The notes below the pieces were generated by a model. The model searched no databases. It was given only the letters and a program-made list of their open reading frames with translations, and was not told the DNA's origin. From the NCBI GenBank assembly GCA_947493585.1, contig CANLRI010000001.1:1488001-1552000 (forward strand): 64,000 bases of DNA, given 5' to 3'. The DNA is from an uncultured Planococcus sp. (GTDB lineage: Bacteria; Bacillota; Bacilli; Bacillales_A; Planococcaceae). Positions 23,620 to 31,651 of this stretch are shown here, one piece after another. The translations under genes and the position numbers were made by a program. Positions within the stretch are counted from its first letter, which is position 1; every line of letters starts with the position of its first letter.

Positions 23620-25043
23620 ATCTTGAAAAACTGTTATATGACGCTTACGGCTACACGGAATTTCGCCCCGGCCAAAAACAAGTGATCGAGCAAGTGCTGG
23701 CGGGACGCGATGTTTTGGCGCTGCTGCCGACAGGAATGGGGAAATCATTGTGTTATCAGCTTCCTGGGAAGGTATTGCCAGGCGCTATTGTCATCGTTTC
23801 GCCGCTTTTATCATTGATGCAAGACCAAGTTGCCCAATTAAAAAAAATGGGCGAAAAATCGGTCATTGCCATCAATTCATTTATGAAACCGGAAGATCGT
23901 GAAAAGGCATGGAATACGCTTGGCACTTATAAATTTATCTTTGTGGCCCCCGAAATGCTTGTCCAGCCATATGTACTTGGCAAGTTGAATGCACTTGGCA
24001 TCTCGTTGCTAGTCGCTGATGAAGCACATTGCATTTCTCAGTGGGGCTTCGATTTCCGCCCTGATTATTTGCGCATTGCAGAGGTTTTGCCCAAGCTTGG
24101 CAATCCGCAAACTTTGGCACTGACCGCGACGGCGACCGATAAAGTAACAGATGAAATCAAGCATTATTTAAAATTGAGCGATCCATTCATCTACTCACAT
24201 CCGATGGATCGGGAAAATATCAGTTATGACATTCGAAAATTCGAGAATGATCATGAGAAGCTAGAAGCATTGATGAACTTGGTCGCAGAATATGGCGGGC
24301 CGGGAATTATTTATGCCGGGACGCGCCGGAAATCGCAGGAATTGGCAGAGCGACTCCTCACGCTTGGCATCCGTGCGGCATTCTATCATGGCGGGATGGA
24401 GCAACAGGACCGCATTTTCGTCCAACAGCAATTTGCCAATAAAGAACTGGAATGGGTATGTGCGACCAATGCGTTTGGCATGGGGGTCCATATTCCCGAT
24501 ATCCGCCACGTGATCCATTTCCAATTGCCTTCTTCAATAGAAGGATATGTTCAGGAAGTCGGGCGTGCTGGCCGGGACTCTTTGCCTTCACTTGCGACTT
24601 TGTTATACGCAGCAGGCGACGAGCGGCTCGTAGAAAGTTTGATCATGGACGATTTGCCCGAACGCCATGAAATCGAGCTAATCTATGAGCGGGGCGAAGA
24701 AGCGAAGCATTTGATTGAGCAAGGAATGATGAGAGAAACGGCATATCGCATCATTTCTTACTGGCGCGAGCGCCTGCCCCTTCAAGGCACATTGAACCAG
24801 ATCGAACGATTGAAAATAGAAAAACAACGACAAGCGGCATCTGTGCGTGGGCTGGTACATTCAAGCGGCTGCATCCGCCAATACATCAGCATGAGTTTTG
24901 ATCAAAAAAACCCCAGCATACCGCCTAATTGCTGCAGTTTTCACGGTATTGACCATAGCTTGTTCAAAGGCAACCGAAGGGAGCTGAAAGCGTCGCAGCA
25001 CGGCTCCTGGAAAGAGCGTTTGAAGGTCCTTCTCCCTATATGA
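23616..25043 (+). CDS. recQ: RecQ-type ATP-dependent DNA helicase
   Basis: 3'-5' DNA helicase acting in recombination and replication-fork repair. The 475-residue protein has Walker A LPTGMGKS (37-44), the DEAH box at 134-137 (VADEAHCISQWGFDFRP) and motif VI EVGRAGRDS. A zinc-binding region at the end includes the cysteines in SSGCIRQ and PPNCCSFHG. It lacks a C-terminal HRDC domain, so it is the short RecS/YpbC type. The ATG follows GAGAGGAGGCG and overlaps ypbB, which may supply the missing helix-turn-helix. Confidence 0.93.
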   Translation: MNLEKLLYDAYGYTEFRPGQKQVIEQVLAGRDVLALLPTGMGKSLCYQLPGKVLPGAIVIVSPLLSLMQDQVAQLKKMGEKSVIAINSFMKPEDREKAWNTLGTYKFIFVAPEMLVQPYVLGKLNALGISLLVADEAHCISQWGFDFRPDYLRIAEVLPKLGNPQTLALTATATDKVTDEIKHYLKLSDPFIYSHPMDRENISYDIRKFENDHEKLEALMNLVAEYGGPGIIYAGTRRKSQELAERLLTLGIRAAFYHGGMEQQDRIFVQQQFANKELEWVCATNAFGMGVHIPDIRHVIHFQLPSSIEGYVQEVGRAGRDSLPSLATLLYAAGDERLVESLIMDDLPERHEIELIYERGEEAKHLIEQGMMRETAYRIISYWRERLPLQGTLNQIERLKIEKQRQAASVRGLVHSSGCIRQYISMSFDQKNPSIPPNCCSFHGIDHSLFKGNRRELKASQHGSWKERLKVLLPI

Positions 25044-25061
25044 AAATCTCTATTTCTATTA

Positions 25062-25090
25062 TTTACAAATAAGTCTTTTTTCGTCATAAT
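25062..25090 (+). promoter_or_regulatory. Promoter of the LysM protein gene
   Basis: TTTACA (25062-25067) and CATAAT (25085-25090) are 17 bases apart, 34 bases upstream of the start codon. Confidence 0.5.
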
Positions 25091-25123
25091 AGATATATTA
25101 GTACAGATAGGGGTAGTCGTGAA

Positions 25124-25909
25124 ATGGGAAACGATAATTATCATGAATCAATGGAAAAGAATCGCCAGGAATTGTCACAGGAACGCATGGCAGAATTGAC
25201 GAGGCGCGCACGCCAAATGCCCAAGCCGAAAAGCAGGGGCTTGTTATTGCCTTCCTTGTTTTTCATCTTTATCTTGATTCCGGTCACTTTGTTGATCTAT
25301 GTTGCGTTTTACTATGAACCGGATGACACGCTAACTGCCAAAACAAACGAAAATGAAGTCAGCTTCGAACTAAACTCCCAGCCGCCTTCTGATAGCACAG
25401 TGCTCGCGGCTGCAGACGACCAGGAGAAAGACGAAGAAGAAAAGAAAAGTGCCAAAGCGAAAGAAGCACAAGAACAAAAAGAATTGAAAGAAAAAGCGCG
25501 CGAACGTGAGGAAAAGGCAGCTGCGAAAGAGAAAGAAAAGGCAGCTGCAGAACAGCAAGCAGAGAAAAAAGCCCAGGAAATAGCATTGGCAGAACAAAAA
25601 GCGCGTGAAGAAGCCGAAGCAAAAGCTGAAGCCGAAGCAAAAGCTGAAGCCGAAGCAAAAGCTGAAGCCGAAGCAAAAGCTGAAGCTGAACAACGTGCGC
25701 AAGCTGAAGAAAAAGAAAAAGAAGAGCAACAGGAAACGCCGACTGCAGGCGGCAAGACAGTAACCGTCCAATCGAGTGAAACGCTTTACCGCATTGCCGT
25801 CAATAATTACGGAGCAAGCGGTGCAGCCGCCGCTGTGGAGAAGATCAAACAGGCCAATGGATTGGCATCTAACGATATCAGCCCTGGACAAACATTGATT
25901 TTGCCCTAA
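25124..25909 (+). CDS. ypbE: Membrane-anchored LysM protein with AEAKAE repeats (YpbE-like)
   Basis: A 261-residue protein likely anchored in the membrane and reaching into peptidoglycan. Residues 1-37 are cytoplasmic and basic, and one span lies at about 40-62. A long charged coiled-coil stalk (about 95-205) made of Lys/Glu/Ala follows. It includes four exact AEAKAE units encoded by an 18-base tandem repeat. The C-terminal LysM domain (about 207-261, TVQSSETLYRIAVNNYGASG) binds glycan. The position after recQ matches B. subtilis ypbE. The repeat number may vary between strains. Start ATG 25124 has a weak upstream GGGG. Confidence 0.85.
   Translation: MGNDNYHESMEKNRQELSQERMAELTRRARQMPKPKSRGLLLPSLFFIFILIPVTLLIYVAFYYEPDDTLTAKTNENEVSFELNSQPPSDSTVLAAADDQEKDEEEKKSAKAKEAQEQKELKEKAREREEKAAAKEKEKAAAEQQAEKKAQEIALAEQKAREEAEAKAEAEAKAEAEAKAEAEAKAEAEQRAQAEEKEKEEQQETPTAGGKTVTVQSSETLYRIAVNNYGASGAAAAVEKIKQANGLASNDISPGQTLILP
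25613..25684 (+). repeat. 18-base tandem repeat, four copies, in ypbE
   Basis: GCCGAAGCAAAAGCTGAA repeats four times without a mismatch (25613-25684), followed by a degenerate partial unit. Each unit encodes AEAKAE in the stalk of the LysM protein. Confidence 0.95.
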
Positions 25910-25970
25910 AGCGAGATTAAATACCTCCTGTAAGGGAAAAGATAGATAGAATCTAAAAAGAGGTGAGCAA

Positions 25971-26600
25971 ATGTTTGTCAAAAGTGCATTAGTGAAAAAA
26001 GAAAGATGCTACACAGTAACACCAGAAGATACGATGGAAAAAGGGCTCGAGCTATTGGAACAGCATTCCATTGATGCATTGCCTGTCGTCGATGGCGACC
26101 AGTTCAAAGGAATCTTTACGTGGTACCATGCTTATCGCGCCTTTTTCTATTCGAACGCCCAAAAAGATGAGTTTGTGCGTTCGACAAAAGTGAAAGATAT
26201 CATGGTCAACCAAGATGTTTACTTGAATATCGATGACGTGTATGAGAGAGCTTTAGTGGAACTGCGTGATTTCCCAATCATCGCTGTTGTCGATGAAGGA
26301 AAATTTCTTGGAATTGTCACTCGATTTGATGTCGTCAACCAATTGCAGAGTGCATTCGGCATGAAGAAATCAGGGGTTCGCATAACCGTTACTTCAGTCG
26401 AATCAGAAGGCCGCATTGGGCGGCTTGGTGAAATCATTGAAAGACATAAAGAATCCGTCATTTCACTCGTTACTTTTGATGAAACCGATAAAATGGTGCG
26501 CCGTATCGTCCTGAAGGTCATGAAAAAGAACAATATTGAAAAATTCACAAAGGAACTGGAAAAATCCGGTTTCCGTATTCTAGATATCACTGAAGATTGA
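25971..26600 (+). CDS. CBS-pair protein with C-terminal ACT-like domain
   Basis: A 209-residue cytosolic protein with two CBS motifs: about residues 8-60 (YTVTPEDTMEKGLELLEQ, DALPVVDGDQFKGIFT) and about 72-130 (DIMVNQDVYLNIDD, PIIAVVDEGKFLGIVTRFDV). A C-terminal segment of about 70 residues (VRITVTSVESEGRIGRLGEI) looks ACT-like. Such pairs usually bind adenine nucleotides and regulate a partner. The domain order recalls AcuB, but the sequence is not close enough to name it. B. subtilis has a different small gene (ypbF) at this place. The ATG follows AGAGGTGAGC. It is followed by a terminator. Confidence 0.8.
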   Translation: MFVKSALVKKERCYTVTPEDTMEKGLELLEQHSIDALPVVDGDQFKGIFTWYHAYRAFFYSNAQKDEFVRSTKVKDIMVNQDVYLNIDDVYERALVELRDFPIIAVVDEGKFLGIVTRFDVVNQLQSAFGMKKSGVRITVTSVESEGRIGRLGEIIERHKESVISLVTFDETDKMVRRIVLKVMKKNNIEKFTKELEKSGFRILDITED

Positions 26601-26617
26601 ATAGCGGCTTGAACAAG

Positions 26618-26648
26618 AAAACATAAGCGCAGCTTATGTTTTTTTGTT
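26618..26648 (+). terminator. Terminator of the CBS gene
   Basis: AACATAAGC-GCA-GCTTATGTT is followed by a T-run; a perfect 9-base stem. Confidence 0.9.
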
Positions 26649-26666
26649 GCTTCGGAAAGGATGTAC

Positions 26667-27455
26667 ATGATGAAATGGATGTTACGGATTGGATTAGCAA
26701 GCTTGGCATTACTGGCATGGATGTTCCGTGCGGCTCATAGCGAAAACAAGGAGACAGCCGCCATCCGCTTGTCGGGAGAGGCACAGTTTGCTCCTTTTAA
26801 ATTGCTGTTTATCTCCGATGTTCACCGGCGCAAGCTTCGGCGCGATATGTTCAACGATACAGTCGATCTCGTCGTCATCGGTGGGGATTTTGTCGAACGG
26901 GGGGTGCCGGAACAACGCATCCGTGAAAACTTGCGGATTTTAAGTGAACTTGCCCCGGTATATTATGTATTCGGAAACAACGACAGGGAAATTGGCGAAG
27001 AGCGATTAAGGGCATTGCTCGGAGAACAAAGTGCCACAATCCTGGACGATGAAGCGGTTGAATTGTTCGGCAATGCTCGACTTAAATTAACAGGAATCGA
27101 TTATTTCGCTTTTCGGGATCATAGTGTGGAAGATGCTTTCCGTACTGTGGAAAAAGGCGATTCCGTCATTTTCATCTCCCATACGCCATTTGTCTTTAAG
27201 CATGTAAAACAACATTATCCTGTCAGTCTGATGATCGCAGGCCATACCCACGGAGGCCAGATCAGGTTTGGCCCGTATGGAATATTCGACCGTGGCTCTT
27301 TGACAGTTTCAGATGGCATTACAGAACTTATCAGCAATGGCTTCGGCACAACGACTTTGCCGCTCCGGCTTGGCGCAAAAGCGCAATACCACGTACTTGA
27401 AATTCAGCCCGCATCAGCCAGGAAGCATTTGGCACAAAGCACTTCAATCGGCTAA
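26667..27455 (+). CDS. ypbG: Membrane-anchored metallophosphoesterase (YpbG family)
   Basis: Calcineurin-like phosphoesterase; substrate unknown. An N-terminal hydrophobic segment (about 5-18) suggests membrane anchoring. All metal-binding blocks are present in order: SDVHRRK, VVIGGDFVERG, YYVFGNNDRE, FISHTPF and the C-terminal IAGHTHGGQ. Start ATG 26667 (MMKWMLRIG) is preferred over ATG 26661 because the GGAAAGG site ends right at 26660. The protein of about 262 residues matches B. subtilis YpbG in length and place. bdr follows after 34 bases and probably shares its transcript. Confidence 0.88.
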   Translation: MMKWMLRIGLASLALLAWMFRAAHSENKETAAIRLSGEAQFAPFKLLFISDVHRRKLRRDMFNDTVDLVVIGGDFVERGVPEQRIRENLRILSELAPVYYVFGNNDREIGEERLRALLGEQSATILDDEAVELFGNARLKLTGIDYFAFRDHSVEDAFRTVEKGDSVIFISHTPFVFKHVKQHYPVSLMIAGHTHGGQIRFGPYGIFDRGSLTVSDGITELISNGFGTTTLPLRLGAKAQYHVLEIQPASARKHLAQSTSIG

Positions 27456-27489
27456 GATGAATATGGACATTATTACAGGAGTGGTTGAT

Positions 27490-28470
27490 ATGGAACATGC
27501 AGATGTCATCATTGTAGGAGGCGGCCCGTGCGGTTTATCGGCTGCCATAGAATTACAGAAAATGGGACTACATCCCATCATTCTCGAAAAAGGCAATATC
27601 GTCAATGCTATCTATCATTACCCGACGCACCAGACGTTTTTCAGCAGCAGCGAAAAATTATCCATCGGGGATGTGCCTTTCATTACGGAAGACCGCAAGC
27701 CAAAGCGTAATCAAGCGCTTGTCTATTACCGTGAAGTGGTTAAGCGGCACGCATTAGATGTGCGGGCATTCGAGACGGCTTTATCGATTGAACAATCGGA
27801 CGGTTTTTACGTTAAAACGACCAAAAATGATTATCACGCAAGGTATGTAGTAGTAGCGACAGGCTATTATGACCATCCGAACAAACTTGCAGTGCCAGGT
27901 GCTGATTTGCCCAAAGTGATGCATTATTTCAAGGAAGGGCATCCTTATTTCGATCGAGACGTGTTAGTGATTGGCGGCAAAAATTCGGCAGTGGATGCAG
28001 CGCTGGAATTGCACAAAGCCGGCAGTCGGGTAACGGTGTCCTATCACGGCACGAGCTATTCGAAAAGTGTCAAGCCGTGGATTTTGCCGGAATTTGACGG
28101 GCTCGTGAGACAAGGCGAAATTACTATGCTATTCGATTCCATCATCGACGAGATTCGCGAAGATGAAGTGGAACTGACTGTAAACGATACAAAAGAAACC
28201 TTTGCGAATGATTTTGTCTTTGCCATGATCGGCTATCATCCGGACCATAAATTTCTCCGGCAAATGGGAATCGACATCGATGCAGCAAGCGGCAGGCCGT
28301 CTTTTGATGAAGAAACGATGGAGACCAATGTCGAGGATTTGTTTATCGCTGGCGTCATCGCGGCCGGGAACAATGCCAATGAAATCTTTATTGAGAATGG
28401 CCGTTTCCACGGCCAGCAGATCGCGGCGGCGATAGCAAAAAAACAAGCACTGAGAAATTCAACAGACTAG
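27490..28470 (+). CDS. bdr: Bacilliredoxin reductase Bdr (YpdA)
   Basis: NADPH-dependent flavoprotein that reduces bacillithiol disulfide and recycles bacilliredoxins. The 326-residue protein has the FAD-binding IIVGGGPCGLSAAIELQ at about 7-23 and the second nucleotide-binding motif VIGGKNSAVDAALELHKAG. The C-terminal FAD signature is FIAGVIAAGNNANEIFIENG. The start at 27490 (MEHADVII) follows ACAGGAGTGG; the frame is open upstream into ypbG. It corresponds to B. subtilis ypdA. The bacillithiol synthesis gene bshA lies at 55818 in the same window. Confidence 0.92.
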   Translation: MEHADVIIVGGGPCGLSAAIELQKMGLHPIILEKGNIVNAIYHYPTHQTFFSSSEKLSIGDVPFITEDRKPKRNQALVYYREVVKRHALDVRAFETALSIEQSDGFYVKTTKNDYHARYVVVATGYYDHPNKLAVPGADLPKVMHYFKEGHPYFDRDVLVIGGKNSAVDAALELHKAGSRVTVSYHGTSYSKSVKPWILPEFDGLVRQGEITMLFDSIIDEIREDEVELTVNDTKETFANDFVFAMIGYHPDHKFLRQMGIDIDAASGRPSFDEETMETNVEDLFIAGVIAAGNNANEIFIENGRFHGQQIAAAIAKKQALRNSTD

Positions 28471-28491
28471 ATTATCCAAAAGAGGTGCATT

Positions 28492-29463
28492 ATGAAAAAG
28501 AAAGTATCGTTAATCACAACAGGCGGCACCATTGCCAGCAAAGCTATCTCAGATGATGGCTTGTTGAAATCCGGTGCCATTTCAGGGAAAGACCTGGCAG
28601 AACTTTGCCAATTGCCATCTGAGATTGAAGTAAAAGTGATCGATGTTTACCAATTGCCAAGCATGCATATTGGTTTCGATGAAATGAACATCGTCAAGGA
28701 AGCGATTTTGAAAGAATTACAAGACCCAGAAGTGGAAGGCGTCGTGGTCACCCACGGCACCGACACATTGGAGGAAACAGCTTATTTCCTGGATTTGACT
28801 GTGGGCGATGAACGGACGGTCGTGGTGACTGGCAGCCAGCGAGCGCCCGAGGCAGTTGGGACAGATGTCTACTCTAATTTGCGCAACTCGATTTACGTTG
28901 CTGTCGACCCAGTGATCAAAGATGTTGGAACAGTCGTTGTTTTCAATGAGCGGATTTACAGCGCGAAATATGTCAAAAAAGTGCATGCCAGCAACTTGCA
29001 GGGCTTTGATTCATTCGGCCACGGCTATTTAGGCATTATCGATAATGATAAAGTCCGCATTTACCAAAAGCCGGTACATCGTGAAGTGCACCGTGTGCCA
29101 GGCGGCATGCCGCGCGTCGATATCGTCAAATGCTATTCAGGCCAAGAAGGTTCGATTGTTGATATGCTGGCTGAAAACGGATCGAAAGGCATCGTCTTGG
29201 AAGCGGCTGGACGCGGCCAAATTTCGCCTCATATGGTTGAAGCGGTCGAACGAGCCGTGGCATCCGGCATTCCGGTCGTATTGACGACAAGCGCCGAAGA
29301 AGGCAACGCATATCCGGCTTACAGCTATCCAGGAAGCGCGCACGATTTGCTGATGCGCGGCGTTATTTTAGGAAGTGATTACGACAGCAAGAAAGCGCGC
29401 ATCAAGTTGGCGATCTTGCTGTCGGGCAATGAAGCGATCGATAAGGAAGCGTTCGAGATTTAA
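28492..29463 (+). CDS. ansA: L-asparaginase
   Basis: Hydrolyses asparagine to aspartate and ammonia. The 323-residue protein carries both active-site signatures: TTGGTIASK near residues 9-17 with the nucleophilic Thr and THGTDTLEET near 87-96 with the Thr-Asp pair. The typical C-terminal half includes LTTSAEEG and GSDYDSKKARIKLAILL. No signal peptide is visible, so it is a cytosolic type enzyme. The ATG follows AAGAGGTG. In B. subtilis the neighbour of ypdA is gudB, and ansA lies near the nudF region, so this gene has moved relative to that order. Confidence 0.92.
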   Translation: MKKKVSLITTGGTIASKAISDDGLLKSGAISGKDLAELCQLPSEIEVKVIDVYQLPSMHIGFDEMNIVKEAILKELQDPEVEGVVVTHGTDTLEETAYFLDLTVGDERTVVVTGSQRAPEAVGTDVYSNLRNSIYVAVDPVIKDVGTVVVFNERIYSAKYVKKVHASNLQGFDSFGHGYLGIIDNDKVRIYQKPVHREVHRVPGGMPRVDIVKCYSGQEGSIVDMLAENGSKGIVLEAAGRGQISPHMVEAVERAVASGIPVVLTTSAEEGNAYPAYSYPGSAHDLLMRGVILGSDYDSKKARIKLAILLSGNEAIDKEAFEI

Positions 29464-29497
29464 CAGCACCGGATGAATGGAATGGAGGAGGGCGTCT

Positions 29498-30175
29498 ATG
29501 TTAGAGCTGTTGACGGTAGCGATTGCGCCTGGGCTCGCATTGTTCAGTTATTTTTATTTGCGTGATCAATTTGCAGGAGAACCGTCGAAATTGATCTTTC
29601 ACTGCTTTTTATACGGCGCTCTTCTGACATTCCCGATTCTCTTTATCCAATATGTGTTTGAAGCTGAGAGTGTATTCCAAAACCCCTTTGTGAAATCTGT
29701 TTTGTTCTCAAGTTTATTGGAAGAGTTCTTCAAGTGGATTGTTCTGTTGGCTGCAGTGTTCCGCCATATCGATTTCGAAGACCCGTATGATGGGATTTTA
29801 TATGGCGCGAGTTTGTCGCTCGGGTTCGCCACGGTCGAAAATATTCTGTATCTTCTCGAATTCGGGCTTGGCGCAGCTTTCGTGCGGGCTTTTCTTCCGG
29901 TTTCAAGCCATGCTTTATTCGGTGTGGTTATGGGTTTTTACTTTGGGAAAGCGAAATTCAGCAAAAAACGGGAAAGCAAGTGGTGGCTTTTGGCAGCTTT
30001 AGTTGCGGCGTCTATCTTACACATCGCCTACAATGCGTCTCTTTATGCCTACGATAATCTATTGTACGGCGCTGTCCCGTTCATGCTGTTTTTATGGTGG
30101 TTCGGTTTGCAAAAAGTTCGCCAGGCCCACCAATTATCGGTCAGCCATTACCACAAACACACGCCCATTGATTAG
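29498..30175 (+). CDS. prsW: PrsW intramembrane protease
   Basis: Multi-spanning protease that, in B. subtilis, makes the first cut in the anti-sigma-W factor RsiW and so activates sigma-W. The 225-residue protein has about six spans and the conserved PrsW motifs: Glu75-Glu76 in LLEEFFKW, Glu114 in FATVENILY, His138 in SSHALFG and His175 in HIAYN. The start at 29498 follows GGAGGAGG. Its presence matters because the flotillin gene at 709 has a sigma-W-type promoter. sleB, ypeB, ypfA and ypfB, which follow in B. subtilis, are absent. Confidence 0.92.
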   Translation: MLELLTVAIAPGLALFSYFYLRDQFAGEPSKLIFHCFLYGALLTFPILFIQYVFEAESVFQNPFVKSVLFSSLLEEFFKWIVLLAAVFRHIDFEDPYDGILYGASLSLGFATVENILYLLEFGLGAAFVRAFLPVSSHALFGVVMGFYFGKAKFSKKRESKWWLLAALVAASILHIAYNASLYAYDNLLYGAVPFMLFLWWFGLQKVRQAHQLSVSHYHKHTPID

Positions 30176-30176
30176 T

Positions 30177-30210
30177 TCAAAAGCCTTTCGCAGAAGGGCT
30201 TTTTCTTTTT
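30177..30210 (+). terminator. Terminator of prsW
   Basis: AAAAGCC-TTC pairs with GAA-GGCTTTTT and is followed by CTTTTT. Confidence 0.75.
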
Positions 30211-30315
30211 GCGCAGCTTCGGGTGCTGAACTATTCAGTACACGCTTCCATTTTGCCCAAAACCTTTAGCATATTGTGATAAAATAAAATCATTACATAA
30301 GATGGGGTGACAGTT

Positions 30316-30996
30316 TTGACGAAAGTTATACAAATCGCAATCGACGGGCCGGCTGCTGCGGGCAAGAGTACGATCGCTAAAATAGTAGCAGAAAAATTAG
30401 GCTATATTTATATCGACACTGGCGCGATGTATCGTGCCATCACATTGAAGGCGTTGAACGCAGGCATTAATCTGGCGAGCAATGAAGAAGCCGGGGCTTT
30501 ACTCGCGGAGACCGAAATCGACTTGATCCCGGTAGAAGGCGGGCAGAACGTGCTGCTCGACGGTGAAGACGTGTCGGAAGCGATCCGCTCCCAATACGTG
30601 ACGAAGGCTGTGTCGGAAATGTCTGCCCATGAATTGGTCAGAAAGCGCATGGTTGAGCTTCAGCAAAAGCTTGCGGAAGACCGCGGCGTTGTCATGGATG
30701 GCCGCGACATCGGCACGCATGTTTTGCCGGACGCCGCGCTCAAAGTATTTATGTCTGCTACAGTCGAAGAACGCGCTAGACGCCGTTTTGAGGAAAATAA
30801 AAAGCGCGATATCATGACGCCGCTTATCGAACTTCAGGAGGAAATTGCCATGCGCGACAAGATGGATTCAGAACGTGAAGTGGCGCCTTTGAAGCAAGCA
30901 GAAGATGCAGTGTTTCTAGATACGACACCTTTGACGATTGCACAAGCGGCGGATGCCATCTTAAAACTAGCGGAAGAGAGGCTGATGGCGTCATGA
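30316..30996 (+). CDS. cmk: Cytidylate kinase
   Basis: Phosphorylates CMP and dCMP with ATP. The 226-residue protein has the P-loop IDGPAAAGKSTIAK near residues 9-22, the CMP-binding IDTGAMYRA and MDGRDIGTHVLPDA, and the basic lid RRRFEENKKRD. The start is TTG 30316 (MTKVIQIAIDG), seven bases after GGGGT; an in-frame GTG at 30307 overlaps that ribosome binding site and is less likely. It overlaps plsC by four bases. The order cmk-plsC-ypfD is common in Bacillales. Confidence 0.93.
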   Translation: MTKVIQIAIDGPAAAGKSTIAKIVAEKLGYIYIDTGAMYRAITLKALNAGINLASNEEAGALLAETEIDLIPVEGGQNVLLDGEDVSEAIRSQYVTKAVSEMSAHELVRKRMVELQQKLAEDRGVVMDGRDIGTHVLPDAALKVFMSATVEERARRRFEENKKRDIMTPLIELQEEIAMRDKMDSEREVAPLKQAEDAVFLDTTPLTIAQAADAILKLAEERLMAS

Positions 30997-31583
30997 ATTT
31001 ATATGCAGTAGGAAAAACGCTCGTGAAGACTGCGCTGAGCCCGCTATACCGCTTCCAAGTCAGCGGCACAGAGAAATTCCCGAAAACGGGCGGAGTGCTT
31101 CTTTGCAGCAACCACATTCACGCACTCGATCCGCCAGTGGTCGGCATGACGGCGCCAAGAACTGTACATTTCATGGCAAAAGAGGAATTGTTCAAAGCCC
31201 CGGTACTCGGTTCGATCCTGCCGAAAGTTAATGCTTTTCCGGTAAAACGAGGCATGAGCGACAGAGAAGCGCTAAGGACGGCATTGAAGCTGCTAAAAGG
31301 CGGCGAAGTTGTCGGGCTGTTCCCGGAAGGCACACGTTCGACTGACGGCATATTGAAAAAAGGCTTGAGCGGTGCTGGTTTTTTTGCCCTTCGCGGCAAC
31401 GCAGATGTTATGCCGTGCGCCATCATCGGACCGTATAAACCGTTTGGAAAAGTAAAAGTGGTCTACGGCGAGCCAATTTTGATGGACCCTTATCGTGAGC
31501 GAAAAGCTTCCGCAGAAGAAGTGACGGAAGCCATCATGGCTAGTATTCAAAAAATTCTGGATGAAAACGCTGAAAATAAGTGA
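30993..31583 (+). CDS. plsC: 1-acyl-glycerol-3-phosphate acyltransferase
   Basis: Adds the second acyl chain in phospholipid synthesis at the inner membrane face, giving phosphatidic acid. The 196-residue protein contains the catalytic HX4D motif (His41 to Asp46, NHIHALDPP). The substrate-binding FPEGTRSTDG lies near 108-117. Hydrophobic patches are consistent with peripheral membrane binding. ATG 30993 overlaps cmk in ATGA, with AGAGAGG upstream. GpsA, which makes the glycerol 3-phosphate backbone, is encoded nearby at 35389. Confidence 0.92.
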   Translation: MNLYAVGKTLVKTALSPLYRFQVSGTEKFPKTGGVLLCSNHIHALDPPVVGMTAPRTVHFMAKEELFKAPVLGSILPKVNAFPVKRGMSDREALRTALKLLKGGEVVGLFPEGTRSTDGILKKGLSGAGFFALRGNADVMPCAIIGPYKPFGKVKVVYGEPILMDPYRERKASAEEVTEAIMASIQKILDENAENK

Positions 31584-31589
31584 TTATTT

Positions 31590-31618
31590 TTGTTTTTATT
31601 AGAGAATTCGAATAAAAT
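31590..31618 (+). promoter_or_regulatory. Sigma-A promoter of ypfD-fni
   Basis: TTGTTT (31590-31595) and TAAAAT (31613-31618) are 17 bases apart, 33 bases upstream of the ypfD start. Confidence 0.55.
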
Positions 31619-31651
31619 AGAAGATGGATAGTTTGTGAAGGAGGGCTACTT

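Noticed and set aside
25312-25981. Leftward Ser/Ala/Phe-rich open frames opposite the LysM gene
   Set aside because: They are mirror images of the Lys/Glu/Ala repeat coding sequence and have no ribosome binding site.
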